Part shown: positions 15,651 through 23,332 of the stretch, piece after piece
Numbering within the stretch: the stretch's first letter is position 1
How the letters are laid out: each line of letters starts with the position of its first letter
From: Bacteroidota bacterium
Lineage (GTDB): Bacteria; Spirochaetota; Spirochaetia; JABMQR01
Assembly (NCBI GenBank): GCA_013202335.1
Contig: JABMQR010000225.1
Coordinates: 1 to 23,816 of the forward strand
Direction of reading: 5' to 3'
DNA: 23,816 bases
Translations under genes and position numbers: made by a program
The notes under the pieces: model-generated
Seen by the model: the letters and a program-made list of their open reading frames with translations, nothing else
Databases searched by the model: none
What the model was told of the DNA's origin: nothing

Positions 15651-16937
15651 ATGGTAAAACGAACAGTAGCAGTTTTATTGATGATCCTGCTTGCTACTTC
15701 GCTCATTACGGCAAAAGGATCGGGTGAGGATGCAGCAGACGGATCAGGAGAAGAGAAAGTTACTTTGATTATGGGATCATGGCGAACTGATGACGTTCCT
15801 CAGATGAAAGCCCTATTGAAAGAGTTTAATGCCGCATACCCGAATATTGAGGTTGTTTTTCAGCCAACTAATCCACCGGATTACAACGCAACCCTCAGGC
15901 TCCAGCTCGAATCCGGCACAGGTCCTGACCTGATGTACGCACGATCCTATGTAACTGGGCTCGGCCTGTTCAAGGAAGGGTACTTCGCCGAACTTAGCGA
16001 CCTCGAAAATCTCAATTCATCATATGATGAGGGAACCATGTCTCCATGGGCTGACGAAAACGGCACCTCCTTCGCAATACCGTTCATCGCAGTATCACAC
16101 GGTGCATACTATAATATTGATATTTTCAATGAACTTGGGCTAAGCATTCCGGAGACTTGGGATGAACTCCTCAGTGTCAGCCAGGCTGTAAAGGATGCAG
16201 GATATATCCCTATCGCAAATGCACTGGGTGATGAATGGGATATTGCCGAAGTCGTTTTTATGAGCATAGCTCCTAACTTTATCGGCGGTCGTGACGGACG
16301 ACTTGCCTATGACTCTGGAGACCGCGCGTTTAACGATGAACATGTAGTTGCCCTCTTTGAGGCAATGGCATCACTCAAACCCTATCTCCCGGCAGGTTTC
16401 GAATCACTGACATATAATGACAGCAATGCGCTGTTCGCCACCGGGCAGGCCGCCATGTATTTTGACGGATCATGGACCCTGGGGACATTCAGTGACGTGG
16501 ATTTTGAATGGAGTGTATTCGCACCACCAGTACCTGAAGCGGGTGATGATGCATATATCTGCTTCCATGCTGATGCAGGTATGGCAATGAACAGCAGCAC
16601 CGCATTTCCGGAACAGGCTAAACTCTTTCTTGAATGGCTCGGTTCAAAAGAGGGAGCACAGGCAAGTGCCAGCAACCTGCCAACCGGTATGTTCCCTATG
16701 TCTAAACACCCTGTTGAAATAAACGATGTACACGCCAACGACTTCCTGGCACTGAACCAGGGTCGCGGTACCGATGTAAGATGGGTATGGCCTAAACTCC
16801 TCGGAGGTGAACCGAGTGGGTACGATCTCGTAATGAACGGTTCAATTTCCGTTATCACTGGTAGCATGACACCACAGGAAGCTGCAGATGGTTTCCAGAA
16901 TGGTCTCGCAAAGTGGTACGCTCCTGCACAGCAGTAA
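15651..16937 (+). CDS. ABC transporter extracellular solute-binding protein (sugar type)
   Basis: This is the substrate-binding protein of a carbohydrate-type ABC importer (family 1 extracellular solute-binding proteins, like MalE and UgpB). An N-terminal Sec signal (KR, then a hydrophobic stretch to about residue 20) is followed by TAKGSGED; there is no lipobox cysteine, so it appears to be released into the periplasm rather than lipid-anchored. The mature part has the family's early IMGSWRTDDVPQMKALLKEF and NALFATGQAAMYFDGSW segments. Total length is 428 residues. The ligand cannot be named from sequence. A good AAAGGAG ribosome-binding site precedes the ATG. A GC-rich hairpin separates it from the permease genes, consistent with higher expression of the binding protein than of the membrane parts. 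Confidence 0.9.
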   Translation: MVKRTVAVLLMILLATSLITAKGSGEDAADGSGEEKVTLIMGSWRTDDVPQMKALLKEFNAAYPNIEVVFQPTNPPDYNATLRLQLESGTGPDLMYARSYVTGLGLFKEGYFAELSDLENLNSSYDEGTMSPWADENGTSFAIPFIAVSHGAYYNIDIFNELGLSIPETWDELLSVSQAVKDAGYIPIANALGDEWDIAEVVFMSIAPNFIGGRDGRLAYDSGDRAFNDEHVVALFEAMASLKPYLPAGFESLTYNDSNALFATGQAAMYFDGSWTLGTFSDVDFEWSVFAPPVPEAGDDAYICFHADAGMAMNSSTAFPEQAKLFLEWLGSKEGAQASASNLPTGMFPMSKHPVEINDVHANDFLALNQGRGTDVRWVWPKLLGGEPSGYDLVMNGSISVITGSMTPQEAADGFQNGLAKWYAPAQQ

Positions 16938-16953
16938 CCCTACAATAATGATA

Positions 16954-16989
16954 TCCCCCCGGATGCCCGTATAAACCGAACCGGGGGGA
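16954..16989 (+). promoter_or_regulatory. GC-rich intercistronic hairpin
   Basis: TCCCCCCGG (16954-16962) and CCGGGGGGA (16981-16989) form a perfect 9-bp stem with an 18-base loop, 17 bases after the binding-protein stop codon. There is no T-run, so readthrough is expected. In known sugar ABC operons such hairpins protect the binding-protein mRNA from 3' decay, and the same role is inferred here. Confidence 0.55.
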
Positions 16990-17038
16990 AACCTCTCTAT
17001 GGTAATTAACAAGTTTTCCAGAAAATAAGGATAAAAAT

Positions 17039-17986
17039 ATGGCGCGAAACTTATTTACACCTTCAACAGCCCGGGAATACAAACAGGCGACTGTATGGGT
17101 AGTATATCTACTTCCCGCACTGCTCTTTTATACAGTTTTTATGGCATATCCGCTGTTCAACTCCATATGGCTCAGTTTTTTCACCGGAAAAGCCGGCCGC
17201 CTTACAACCTTTGTAGGCTTTGACAACTATGTAAGACTTTTTAGCGACCCGATTATCTCTGAGAGATACTGGGGGGCATTCGGCCATACATGGTTATTCT
17301 TTGCTGTGCATATGCTTGTTCAAAATGTCCTTGGAATGATATTTGCGAATTTCCTCATAACCAGGAAACTTCGCGGAGCCAAAGTATACCAGACGATCAT
17401 CTTCATTCCTGCGACACTCTCTATTCTTGTGACAGGATACCTCTGGAAACTGATCCTGAATCCCCAGTGGGGAGCAATCAACCTTGTCCTAAAATCCCTG
17501 GGAACAGATAACTGGGCAATCCCCTGGCTCGGGGATCCCTCAAAAGCGCTGTTCATCATATCGCTTGTTTCAAGCTGGCAATGGGTTGGTATCCCCACCA
17601 TGATATTCCTGGCAGGGTTCCAGAACATCCCGGAAGATCTCTACGAGGCAGCCAACATTGCCGGTGCTACCAGCTGGCAGATTTTCTGGAAAATCAAGAT
17701 ACCACTTATGCTGCCAGTAGTAGGAGTTGTCTCTATTCTAACTTTCGTGAACAACTTTAATGCGTTTGACGTAATCTTTGCCATGACCAACGTAAACGGT
17801 GCACCGCAGTACGCAACAGACCTACTCGGTACACTCTTCTATCGAGTAGGTATCGCCGGGCAGCACCCAGTTGGAATACCGGACAGGGGGATGGGTGCAG
17901 CCATAGCAACCATCACATTCCTTATCCTGGCAGTCGGTGTCACTATTGTCATGCGTTTCACACGAACCGGGCAGGAGAAGGAGTAG
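17039..17986 (+). CDS. ABC transporter permease (MalF/UgpA-like)
   Basis: This is the first inner-membrane subunit of the sugar-type importer. The 315-residue protein has about six membrane segments, beginning at roughly 17-40 after a short cytoplasmic tail. The EAA coupling loop reads EDLYEAANIAGATSWQIFWK, followed by KIPLMLP, the contact site for an ATPase subunit. The ATG is preceded by AAGGAT. The TAG stop is three bases before the next permease gene, whose ribosome-binding site lies in the end of this gene. Confidence 0.9.
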   Translation: MARNLFTPSTAREYKQATVWVVYLLPALLFYTVFMAYPLFNSIWLSFFTGKAGRLTTFVGFDNYVRLFSDPIISERYWGAFGHTWLFFAVHMLVQNVLGMIFANFLITRKLRGAKVYQTIIFIPATLSILVTGYLWKLILNPQWGAINLVLKSLGTDNWAIPWLGDPSKALFIISLVSSWQWVGIPTMIFLAGFQNIPEDLYEAANIAGATSWQIFWKIKIPLMLPVVGVVSILTFVNNFNAFDVIFAMTNVNGAPQYATDLLGTLFYRVGIAGQHPVGIPDRGMGAAIATITFLILAVGVTIVMRFTRTGQEKE

Positions 17987-17989
17987 CAT

Positions 17990-18838
17990 ATGAGAATTAC
18001 AGCAGTATCACGTAGAAAACCCGGGACCAGACATATATTTCACCACGCAGCACTCCTCGTATGGTGTATTATTGTCCTCTTTCCTCTCTGGACTATGATT
18101 ATCAACTCATTCAAATTTCGGCTTGATATTTATAAAGATCCGTTTGGGCTGCCGAAAGCCTGGAATTTTCAGAGCTATGTTTCTGTCTTTCAGGACAGCC
18201 AATTTCTTACCTATTTTAAGAACAGCCTCTTTGTCACCGTCGGCTCACTGATTATCATCCTCTTTATCGGGTCACTAGGGGCATATGCACTGGTAAACTG
18301 GAAAAGCGGTAAGTCAAAGCTGATCTATCTTTTCTTTATTGCAGGGATGATGATCCCTATTAGAATCGGTAGTATAAACCTACTTTCCCTCATCAAATCA
18401 CTGGGACTGCTTAACTCAATCTACAGTCTCTTTCCTGTATATATCGCCATGGGTATGCCTATTGCGATATTCATACTGACAGAATTTATCAAGCAGATTC
18501 CAATAGAGCTTTCTGAGGCAGCACGAATTGACGGTGCTGGGACTTTCAGGATTTATTTCTCTATCATCCTCATGCTGCTTCGCCCGGCACTTGCCACAGT
18601 GGCTATTTATAATCTTGTCCCAATGTGGAACGACCTCTGGTTTCCGCTCATTTTCATAAATGAAGAGAGTCAGAAAACACTTATACTTGGTGTTACCAGA
18701 CTTTTCGGGCAGTACCAGACAGACTGGTCGAAAATCCTGGCTGTACTGACCCTGTCAGCCGTACCTGTGATGGCACTCTACTTACTGATGTCAAAACAGT
18801 TCATCCGCGGGCTTACAAGTGGCGCGGTCAAGGGATAA
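17990..18838 (+). CDS. ABC transporter permease (MalG/UgpE-like)
   Basis: This is the second permease of the same importer, 282 residues with about six membrane segments starting at roughly 18-38. The EAA loop is IELSEAARIDGAGTFRIYF followed by LMLLRPALA. The conserved N-terminal segment with NSFK is typical of MalG-like subunits. Its AAGGAG ribosome-binding site overlaps the end of the first permease. No ATP-binding subunit follows; in many organisms with several sugar importers one shared MsmK/UgpC-type ATPase encoded elsewhere serves them all. A hairpin overlaps the stop codon. Confidence 0.9.
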   Translation: MRITAVSRRKPGTRHIFHHAALLVWCIIVLFPLWTMIINSFKFRLDIYKDPFGLPKAWNFQSYVSVFQDSQFLTYFKNSLFVTVGSLIIILFIGSLGAYALVNWKSGKSKLIYLFFIAGMMIPIRIGSINLLSLIKSLGLLNSIYSLFPVYIAMGMPIAIFILTEFIKQIPIELSEAARIDGAGTFRIYFSIILMLLRPALATVAIYNLVPMWNDLWFPLIFINEESQKTLILGVTRLFGQYQTDWSKILAVLTLSAVPVMALYLLMSKQFIRGLTSGAVKG

Positions 18839-18967
18839 AGAATTCCCAGAGAATTCTTTATCCTGGGAGTTTGCCTAAACCAAACTCCATGGATTAGCTT
18901 AATGAATTCCCAGAGAATTCTTTATCCTGGGAGTTTGCCTAAACCAAACTCCCAGGATTAGCGTAGA
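18833..18967 (+). repeat. 64-bp tandem repeat of hairpins after the ABC operon
   Basis: Two units (18840-18903 and 18904-18967) are identical over their first 49 positions and nearly so afterwards. Each holds a GAATTC-CCAGA-GAATTC hairpin and a longer stem ATCCTGGGAGTTTG, loop CCTAAAC, CAAACTCCCAGGAT. The long stem is a perfect 14 bp in unit 2 (18924-18958) and has a two-base internal mismatch in unit 1 (18860-18894). Upstream sequence extends the first small hairpin to 13 bp (GGATAAAGAATTC, 18833-18845, with its complement at 18851-18863), overlapping the permease stop codon. Possible roles are mRNA 3' protection, termination or a REP-like mobile palindrome. Confidence 0.75.
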
Positions 18968-19142
18968 GTGTGTTCCATGAGGACTGCTTCATCCTGAATA
19001 GTTTGTGGTGCAATGAAAAATCACGCAATATCCCCGATATACACAATCCCTATTTCAGTTAGTTTTTAGTTACCTTTCACCGCACATTGCATAAATCAAA
19101 GAAAAAACGAGATTTAGTTCCACTTTTCCTCAATTTGTCCGT

Positions 19143-19177
19143 TTTCGATTAGATTATTGCAAATCAAAAACTTCTGA
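19143..19177 (-). repeat. Left copy of inverted element flanking nqrB-F
   Basis: On the minus strand this reads TCAGAAGTTTTTGATT, four bases, ATAATC, then TAATCGAAA. The first 16 bases are identical to 23261-23276, and the ATAATC/AATCGAAA part also recurs there with a few bases' difference in spacing. The two copies point towards each other across the nqr operon. It is not a recognised transposon end. Confidence 0.6.
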
Positions 19178-19194
19178 TAAAAAATTAACTCTCA

Positions 19195-19203
19195 TGGTAT
19201 AAT
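19195..19203 (+). promoter_or_regulatory. Extended -10 promoter of the nqr operon
   Basis: TGGTATAAT is a perfect extended -10 element. A -35 box at 17 bases is not convincing. The transcript would begin near 19210, giving a leader of about 150 bases before the GTG start of nqrB. Confidence 0.55.
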
Positions 19204-19359
19204 TGTAGCGAAAAAATTGTATTGATAACCTTAATTGGGCTTATTGATTGCTTAACGGTATGAAAAAAGCTTTTACTCTTTAATAAATCTAACTTTTAGG
19301 ATAGTTTTTCAATATATCTGAGAATTTAAGTCTTATTTAAAATATATCGGGAGGATCCA

Positions 19360-20310
19360 GTGAAAATACAGAAACAGCAGGCAATGCGCAATGTATTAAA
19401 AGGGCTAACCCCACTCTGCCTGGCAGCAATCTATTTCTATGGATGGCGGTTTACCGCCGTTCTTGCCGTTGTGGCGGCTGTCGGGGTCTTGAGCGAGTTT
19501 GTAATGGCGAAAAAATACGGGCTGCAAATGACTGAATCACTATTTGTATCAGTCATGCTGTTTTCCCTCTCCCTGCCGCCGGGTATTCCTCTTTGGATAG
19601 CTGGTTTGGGGATGATGTTTGGAATAGTTTTTGGGAAAATGGTATTTGGTGGATTTGGCAGGAATATATTCAATCCTGCAATTACAGCCCGTGCCTTTGT
19701 ATATATCAGTTTTGGTGTTCCCATGACCAGTAAGTTTTTGCCGGTTGTACCCGGTCCGGGAAGTTGGCTGCCGGGTGGGTTTGCTCATTGGCTGTCACCT
19801 TTGGACAGTGTTTCCAGCGCAACTCCGCTTCTGACAGGAACAGGTAAAATCTTTAACATGACATTTGGCTTTATCCCTGGTAGTTTTGGGGAGACTGCAG
19901 CAGTTTTGGTGATACTTGGCGGGTTGTATATAATTATTAAAAAAGCAGCAAATTGGAGGCTTACAGTCTCAGCAATTGCCGCCTTTCTGGTAATGCAGAC
20001 TATTTTCTGGCTGGCCGGAATTCGCGACACAGTTGATCCTGTTTACGCTCTGGTAAGCGGAAGCTTTCTGCTTGGAGCCTTTTTTATGATAACCGATCCG
20101 GTCTCAGCATCGCAGACTACAAATACGGGCAGATGGATTTATGGTGCCTTTTTTGGAATTTTAACCGTTCTTATCCGGGCCTTCTCTATTTGGCCTGAAG
20201 GGATTACATTCGCGATACTCTTATCAAATATGTTTGCACCGTTACTCGATTACTATCTTAAGGAACATAAAAAGAAAAAAGCAGCCGCAAAGAAAGGAGC
20301 GTCTGCATGA
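19360..20310 (+). CDS. nqrB: NqrB/RnfD-family membrane flavoprotein subunit
   Basis: This is a membrane subunit of a sodium-pumping Nqr/Rnf-type redox complex, with about ten hydrophobic segments. It carries the family motif GGFGRNIFNPA (97-107) and the flavinylation motif SSAT with T155 as the likely covalent FMN attachment site; GETA (177-180) and DPVSASQT (246-253) are also typical. At 316 residues it has RnfD length and lacks the N-terminal extension of Vibrio NqrB (about 415 residues) that contacts NqrA, consistent with the absence of nqrA. The start codon is GTG, supported by GGGAGG six bases upstream. A lysine- and alanine-rich tail ends the protein. Its stop overlaps the nqrC start (ATGA). 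Confidence 0.9.
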   Translation: MKIQKQQAMRNVLKGLTPLCLAAIYFYGWRFTAVLAVVAAVGVLSEFVMAKKYGLQMTESLFVSVMLFSLSLPPGIPLWIAGLGMMFGIVFGKMVFGGFGRNIFNPAITARAFVYISFGVPMTSKFLPVVPGPGSWLPGGFAHWLSPLDSVSSATPLLTGTGKIFNMTFGFIPGSFGETAAVLVILGGLYIIIKKAANWRLTVSAIAAFLVMQTIFWLAGIRDTVDPVYALVSGSFLLGAFFMITDPVSASQTTNTGRWIYGAFFGILTVLIRAFSIWPEGITFAILLSNMFAPLLDYYLKEHKKKKAAAKKGASA

Positions 20311-20900
20311 AAAAAGAGAGCTTTTATTTCAAGCGGATATATCCTTTGCTCTTTATGCTGATTATTACCGTACTTTGTATAAGCTTGACCGCAGGATTAT
20401 TTCTTTCCACTCAGGACCGGGTAACTGCAAATGAGAGTCTGTTTTTACGGAAAACGGTTCTGGAGGCTGCCGGTATCGAATATCCGGATGATTTTATGGC
20501 AATTACTGAGCTGTATGAATCATCAGTCCAGGAAAACAATGGTTTCTATTCAGTTACCGCCGGCGATGGAAACCAAGTCTATGTACTGCCGTTTTCGGGT
20601 CCCGGGTTGTGGGGTACCATCAATATTATGGTCGGCTACAACAGCAGCTTAGATGCCCTGACCGGCATTGGGGTGGTCAGCCAGAATGAAACCCCCGGTC
20701 TTGGTGCCAGAATTGAGGAAGCTTGGTTTAAAAATCAGTTTGTCGGCAAGTGGGGACCTTTTACCTTAGTTGAAGAGGGTACGGCCGACCAGCCGGATGA
20801 AATAGATGGGATTACTGGCGCAACAAGGACATCCAGAGGTATGCAGTTGATTTTGAATAAAGCTGTCGCCGAGGGTCCGGCACTGGTAAAGGGGGAGTAG
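20307..20900 (+). CDS. nqrC: NqrC/RnfG-family FMN-binding subunit
   Basis: This is a membrane-anchored extracytoplasmic flavoprotein. One N-terminal membrane segment (about 13-34) is followed by an FMN_bind domain with ETPGLGARI (128-136) and the flavinylation site DGITGAT (167-173), where T173 would receive FMN from the ApbE transferase. It has 197 residues, near RnfG length. AAAGGAG precedes its ATG, which overlaps the nqrB stop. An apbE gene is not in this window and must be elsewhere for the modification to occur. Confidence 0.9.
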   Translation: MKKESFYFKRIYPLLFMLIITVLCISLTAGLFLSTQDRVTANESLFLRKTVLEAAGIEYPDDFMAITELYESSVQENNGFYSVTAGDGNQVYVLPFSGPGLWGTINIMVGYNSSLDALTGIGVVSQNETPGLGARIEEAWFKNQFVGKWGPFTLVEEGTADQPDEIDGITGATRTSRGMQLILNKAVAEGPALVKGE

Positions 20901-20901
20901 C

Positions 20902-21510
20902 ATGGCTAGAGGTATGATAAAAAAAACATTTCTAACACCCCTGGGGAAAGAGAATCCGGTATTTGTTCAGGTACTGGGAATTTGCTCAACCCTGGCTGTA
21001 ACCAATAAACTTGAGAATACGGTTGTTATGACCCTTGGGGTTATGTTCACAACAGCTATGTCAAGTTTTGTCATCTCACTTATAAGAAAACTTATTCCAT
21101 CAAGAATACGAATGATGGTAGAAACACTAATAATTGCAACCTTTGTAATCATTGTCGATATAGTGCTAAAAGCATTTATGCCTGATATCTGGAAGCAGCT
21201 TGGACCCTATGTAGGGTTGATCATCACAAACTGTATTATTATGGGCAGAGCTGAGGCTTTTGCATTAAACAATAAACCAGGATTGTCTTTAATTGATGGA
21301 TTGTCTTCAGGTCTGGGTTATGCCTATGTTCTGTTGATTATAGCTTTTTTCCGGGAACTCCTGGGAACCGGCTCTCTTTGGGGTGTTCAGATCCTGGGCA
21401 GCTGGTGGACAAACTGGTCAATAATGATTATGCCTCCAGGAGCCTTTTTTATGCTGGCCATTTTTATCTGGGTGGTCAAAGAAGCATTTATTAAGGAGGA
21501 GAGCAAATGA
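20902..21510 (+). CDS. nqrD: NqrD/RnfE-family membrane subunit
   Basis: This 202-residue protein has about six membrane segments and forms an inverted-topology pair with NqrE. The conserved cysteines C28 (GICSTLAVTNKLE) and C111 (TNCIIMGRAEAFA) match those that hold the intramembrane iron-sulfur centre between NqrD and NqrE. The gene begins one base after nqrC ends, with GGGGGAG as ribosome-binding site, and its stop overlaps the nqrE start (ATGA). Confidence 0.9.
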   Translation: MARGMIKKTFLTPLGKENPVFVQVLGICSTLAVTNKLENTVVMTLGVMFTTAMSSFVISLIRKLIPSRIRMMVETLIIATFVIIVDIVLKAFMPDIWKQLGPYVGLIITNCIIMGRAEAFALNNKPGLSLIDGLSSGLGYAYVLLIIAFFRELLGTGSLWGVQILGSWWTNWSIMIMPPGAFFMLAIFIWVVKEAFIKEESK

Positions 21511-22100
21511 ACAGTGCAGTCTATCCTATAGCCGTATTTTTTGCTGCGGTTTTTACCAATAACATCCTGCTGACAAACTATCTTGGGATGTGCTCATTTC
21601 TCTCTGTATCAAGGGAAATCAAAACATCTGTTGGTCTTGGAATCGCGGTTACTTTTGTAATGGCTACAACGACCATACTGAACTGGCTTGCCTATAAATT
21701 TATACTGCAGCCGTTTCAGCTTGAATATCTCAGATTTATTGTTTTCATCATAATCATTGCTGCTTTTGTGCAGTTGGTGGAGATGATAATTGAACGCGTT
21801 AGTGAAGGGCTGTATGCGGCTCTTGGGATTTTTCTGCCGTTGATAACAGTAAATTGTGCCATATTGGGTGTCAGTTTATTCATGGTTATCCGGGAGTACA
21901 ATCTTATAACTTCATTTTTCTATGGGCTGGGCAGCGGACTTGGCTGGTTCCTGGCAATCATGGCTATGGCCGGGATAAGACAAAAACTTACCCGTGCAAA
22001 AGTACCCCCCGGACTCGAGGGTGCTGGAATAACCTTGATAATTGCCGGTATGATGGCACTTGCCTTCATGGGCTTTTCCGGCATGATTAATATAACATAA
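21507..22100 (+). CDS. nqrE: NqrE/RnfA-family membrane subunit
   Basis: This 197-residue six-helix membrane protein is the partner of NqrD. Cysteines C29 (LGMCSFLSVS) and C117 (VNCAILGVSLF) supply the other ligands of the intramembrane iron-sulfur centre. The N-terminus AVFTNNILLTNYLGMC is typical of the family. A strong AAGGAGGAG site precedes the ATG, and translation is coupled to nqrD by a four-base overlap. Confidence 0.92.
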   Translation: MNSAVYPIAVFFAAVFTNNILLTNYLGMCSFLSVSREIKTSVGLGIAVTFVMATTTILNWLAYKFILQPFQLEYLRFIVFIIIIAAFVQLVEMIIERVSEGLYAALGIFLPLITVNCAILGVSLFMVIREYNLITSFFYGLGSGLGWFLAIMAMAGIRQKLTRAKVPPGLEGAGITLIIAGMMALAFMGFSGMINIT

Positions 22101-22113
22101 AGAGGAGGGGACA

Positions 22114-23217
22114 ATGCTGACATCATTACTTATCAGTGTAGGGATAATCTCTGCAGCAGCGGTATTTCTTTCCCTGCTCATGGTGATTGCCGACGCAACA
22201 ATCGGTAATTACGGAAACGTGCAAATAAACGTTAATAACGGCACAAAGGAACTAACCGTTGCCGGTGGGCAGCCGCTTCTGAGAGCACTTACCGATGAAG
22301 GGATTTTTATCCCCTCGGCTTGTGGAGGGAGAGGTTCCTGTGGATTGTGCAAGGTTAAAGTTGTAGATGGTGGTGGACAGATTCTGCCAACCGAGCTTCC
22401 CTGGCTTTCAGAAGATGAGAAAAAAGAGAATATTCGCCTATCCTGCCAGTTCAAAGTTAAGAATGACCTCTCTATTCAGATTCCTGAAGAGCTGTTTCTT
22501 GTTAAGCAGTATACTACTGTTGTTGAAAGCATTAGGGATCTGACTCATGACATAAAAGAGGTCCGGTTGAAACTTCTGGATCCTCCGGAGATTGAGACAA
22601 AGGCCGGACAATTTATCCAGTTTCAGGTTCCGGCATACGAGCTGACGGATGAAGCGGTATATCGTGCCTATTCCATGGCTTCTGTCCCGAGTGACGGTTC
22701 TCATATTGAGCTTGAAATTCGTCTGGTTCCTAATGGAATTTGCACAACCTATGTGCATAAATACCTTAACGAGGGCGATGAGGTTCTGGTAAATGGACCA
22801 TATGGGGATTTTTATCTCCATGAATCCGACCATGATATTATTTGTATTGCCGGGGGTTCCGGTATGGCTCCGATTAAATCCATACTTCTTGATATGCAGG
22901 AAAAAGAGTCAAAGCGTAAGGCTACCTATTTTTTTGGTGCAAGATCAGCAAAGGATCTGTTTCTGATTGATGAGATGAAAGATCTTGAAACTAAGCTGGA
23001 AGGCTTCACTTTTGTTCCCGCTCTCAGTGAACCGGAAGAGGTTGATAACTGGACAGGTGATGTCGGTTTGATTACTGATATTGTGGCACAGCATGTTAAG
23101 GATGGATCAAACTCAGAGGCTTATCTTTGTGGAAGTCCTGGTATGATCGATGCCTGTATTAGAGTTCTTAATGAGTGCGGAGTGCCTGACGAACGTATCT
23201 ATTTTGATAAATTCTAG
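22114..23217 (+). CDS. nqrF: NqrF, NADH-oxidising ferredoxin-FAD reductase subunit
   Basis: This is the electron-input subunit of the pump. An N-terminal membrane anchor (about 3-26) is followed by a 2Fe-2S ferredoxin domain with C70, C76, C79 and C111, then a ferredoxin-NADP reductase-like module with the FAD motif RAYSMAS (184-190), the nucleotide motif GGSGMAP (247-253) and the C-terminal YLCGSPGMIDACI. At 367 residues it is a little shorter than Vibrio NqrF (about 407). AGAGGAGGGG precedes its ATG. Its presence shows the complex takes electrons from NADH as in Nqr; the ferredoxin-linked RnfB/RnfC module is absent. Confidence 0.93.
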   Translation: MLTSLLISVGIISAAAVFLSLLMVIADATIGNYGNVQINVNNGTKELTVAGGQPLLRALTDEGIFIPSACGGRGSCGLCKVKVVDGGGQILPTELPWLSEDEKKENIRLSCQFKVKNDLSIQIPEELFLVKQYTTVVESIRDLTHDIKEVRLKLLDPPEIETKAGQFIQFQVPAYELTDEAVYRAYSMASVPSDGSHIELEIRLVPNGICTTYVHKYLNEGDEVLVNGPYGDFYLHESDHDIICIAGGSGMAPIKSILLDMQEKESKRKATYFFGARSAKDLFLIDEMKDLETKLEGFTFVPALSEPEEVDNWTGDVGLITDIVAQHVKDGSNSEAYLCGSPGMIDACIRVLNECGVPDERIYFDKF

Positions 23218-23260
23218 AGAGACCGACTTTGGAATGAGATGCAAGGCATACTTCAATTAG

Positions 23261-23289
23261 TCAGAAGTTTTTGATTACTATAATCGAAA
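23261..23289 (+). repeat. Right copy of inverted element flanking nqrB-F
   Basis: TCAGAAGTTTTTGATT (23261-23276) is identical to the complement of 19162-19177, and the following ATAATCGAAA also matches the left copy apart from local spacing. A TATAAT at 23279-23284 lies inside the element and may be the -10 box for the next gene, so the repeat may be a regulatory site as well as a boundary. Confidence 0.6.
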
Positions 23290-23297
23290 GTTTCAAA

Positions 23298-23315
23298 GAT
23301 CAATGTAAATTGATC
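23298..23315 (+). promoter_or_regulatory. GUAA-tetraloop hairpin in leader of the unknown gene
   Basis: GATCAAT (23298-23304) pairs with ATTGATC (23309-23315) around the loop GTAA, a stable GNRA-type tetraloop in RNA. If TATAAT at 23279-23284 is the -10, the hairpin is near the 5' end of the transcript, just before the GGGGG at 23317-23321 that may serve as ribosome-binding site. A similar placement is seen before gdhA. Confidence 0.5.
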
Positions 23316-23332
23316 CGGGGGTAAAAATAGTT

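Larger units (their letters stand above)
18968..19359. other. AT-rich region upstream of nqrB
   Basis: No gene is visible here. The stretch contains the left inverted repeat (19143-19177), an extended -10 promoter (19195-19203) and about 150 bases of leader, in which I see a small palindrome AAAAGCTTTT (19265-19274) but no known riboswitch. The ribosome-binding site GGGAGG lies at 19349-19354. Confidence 0.5.

Noticed and set aside
18840..18967. CRISPR array
   Set aside because: There are only two directly abutting 64-bp units with no variable spacers and no cas genes nearby.
19360..23217. Classical Rnf complex
   Set aside because: No RnfB or RnfC is encoded and the NADH-oxidising subunit has the NqrF ferredoxin-FAD-NADH architecture.
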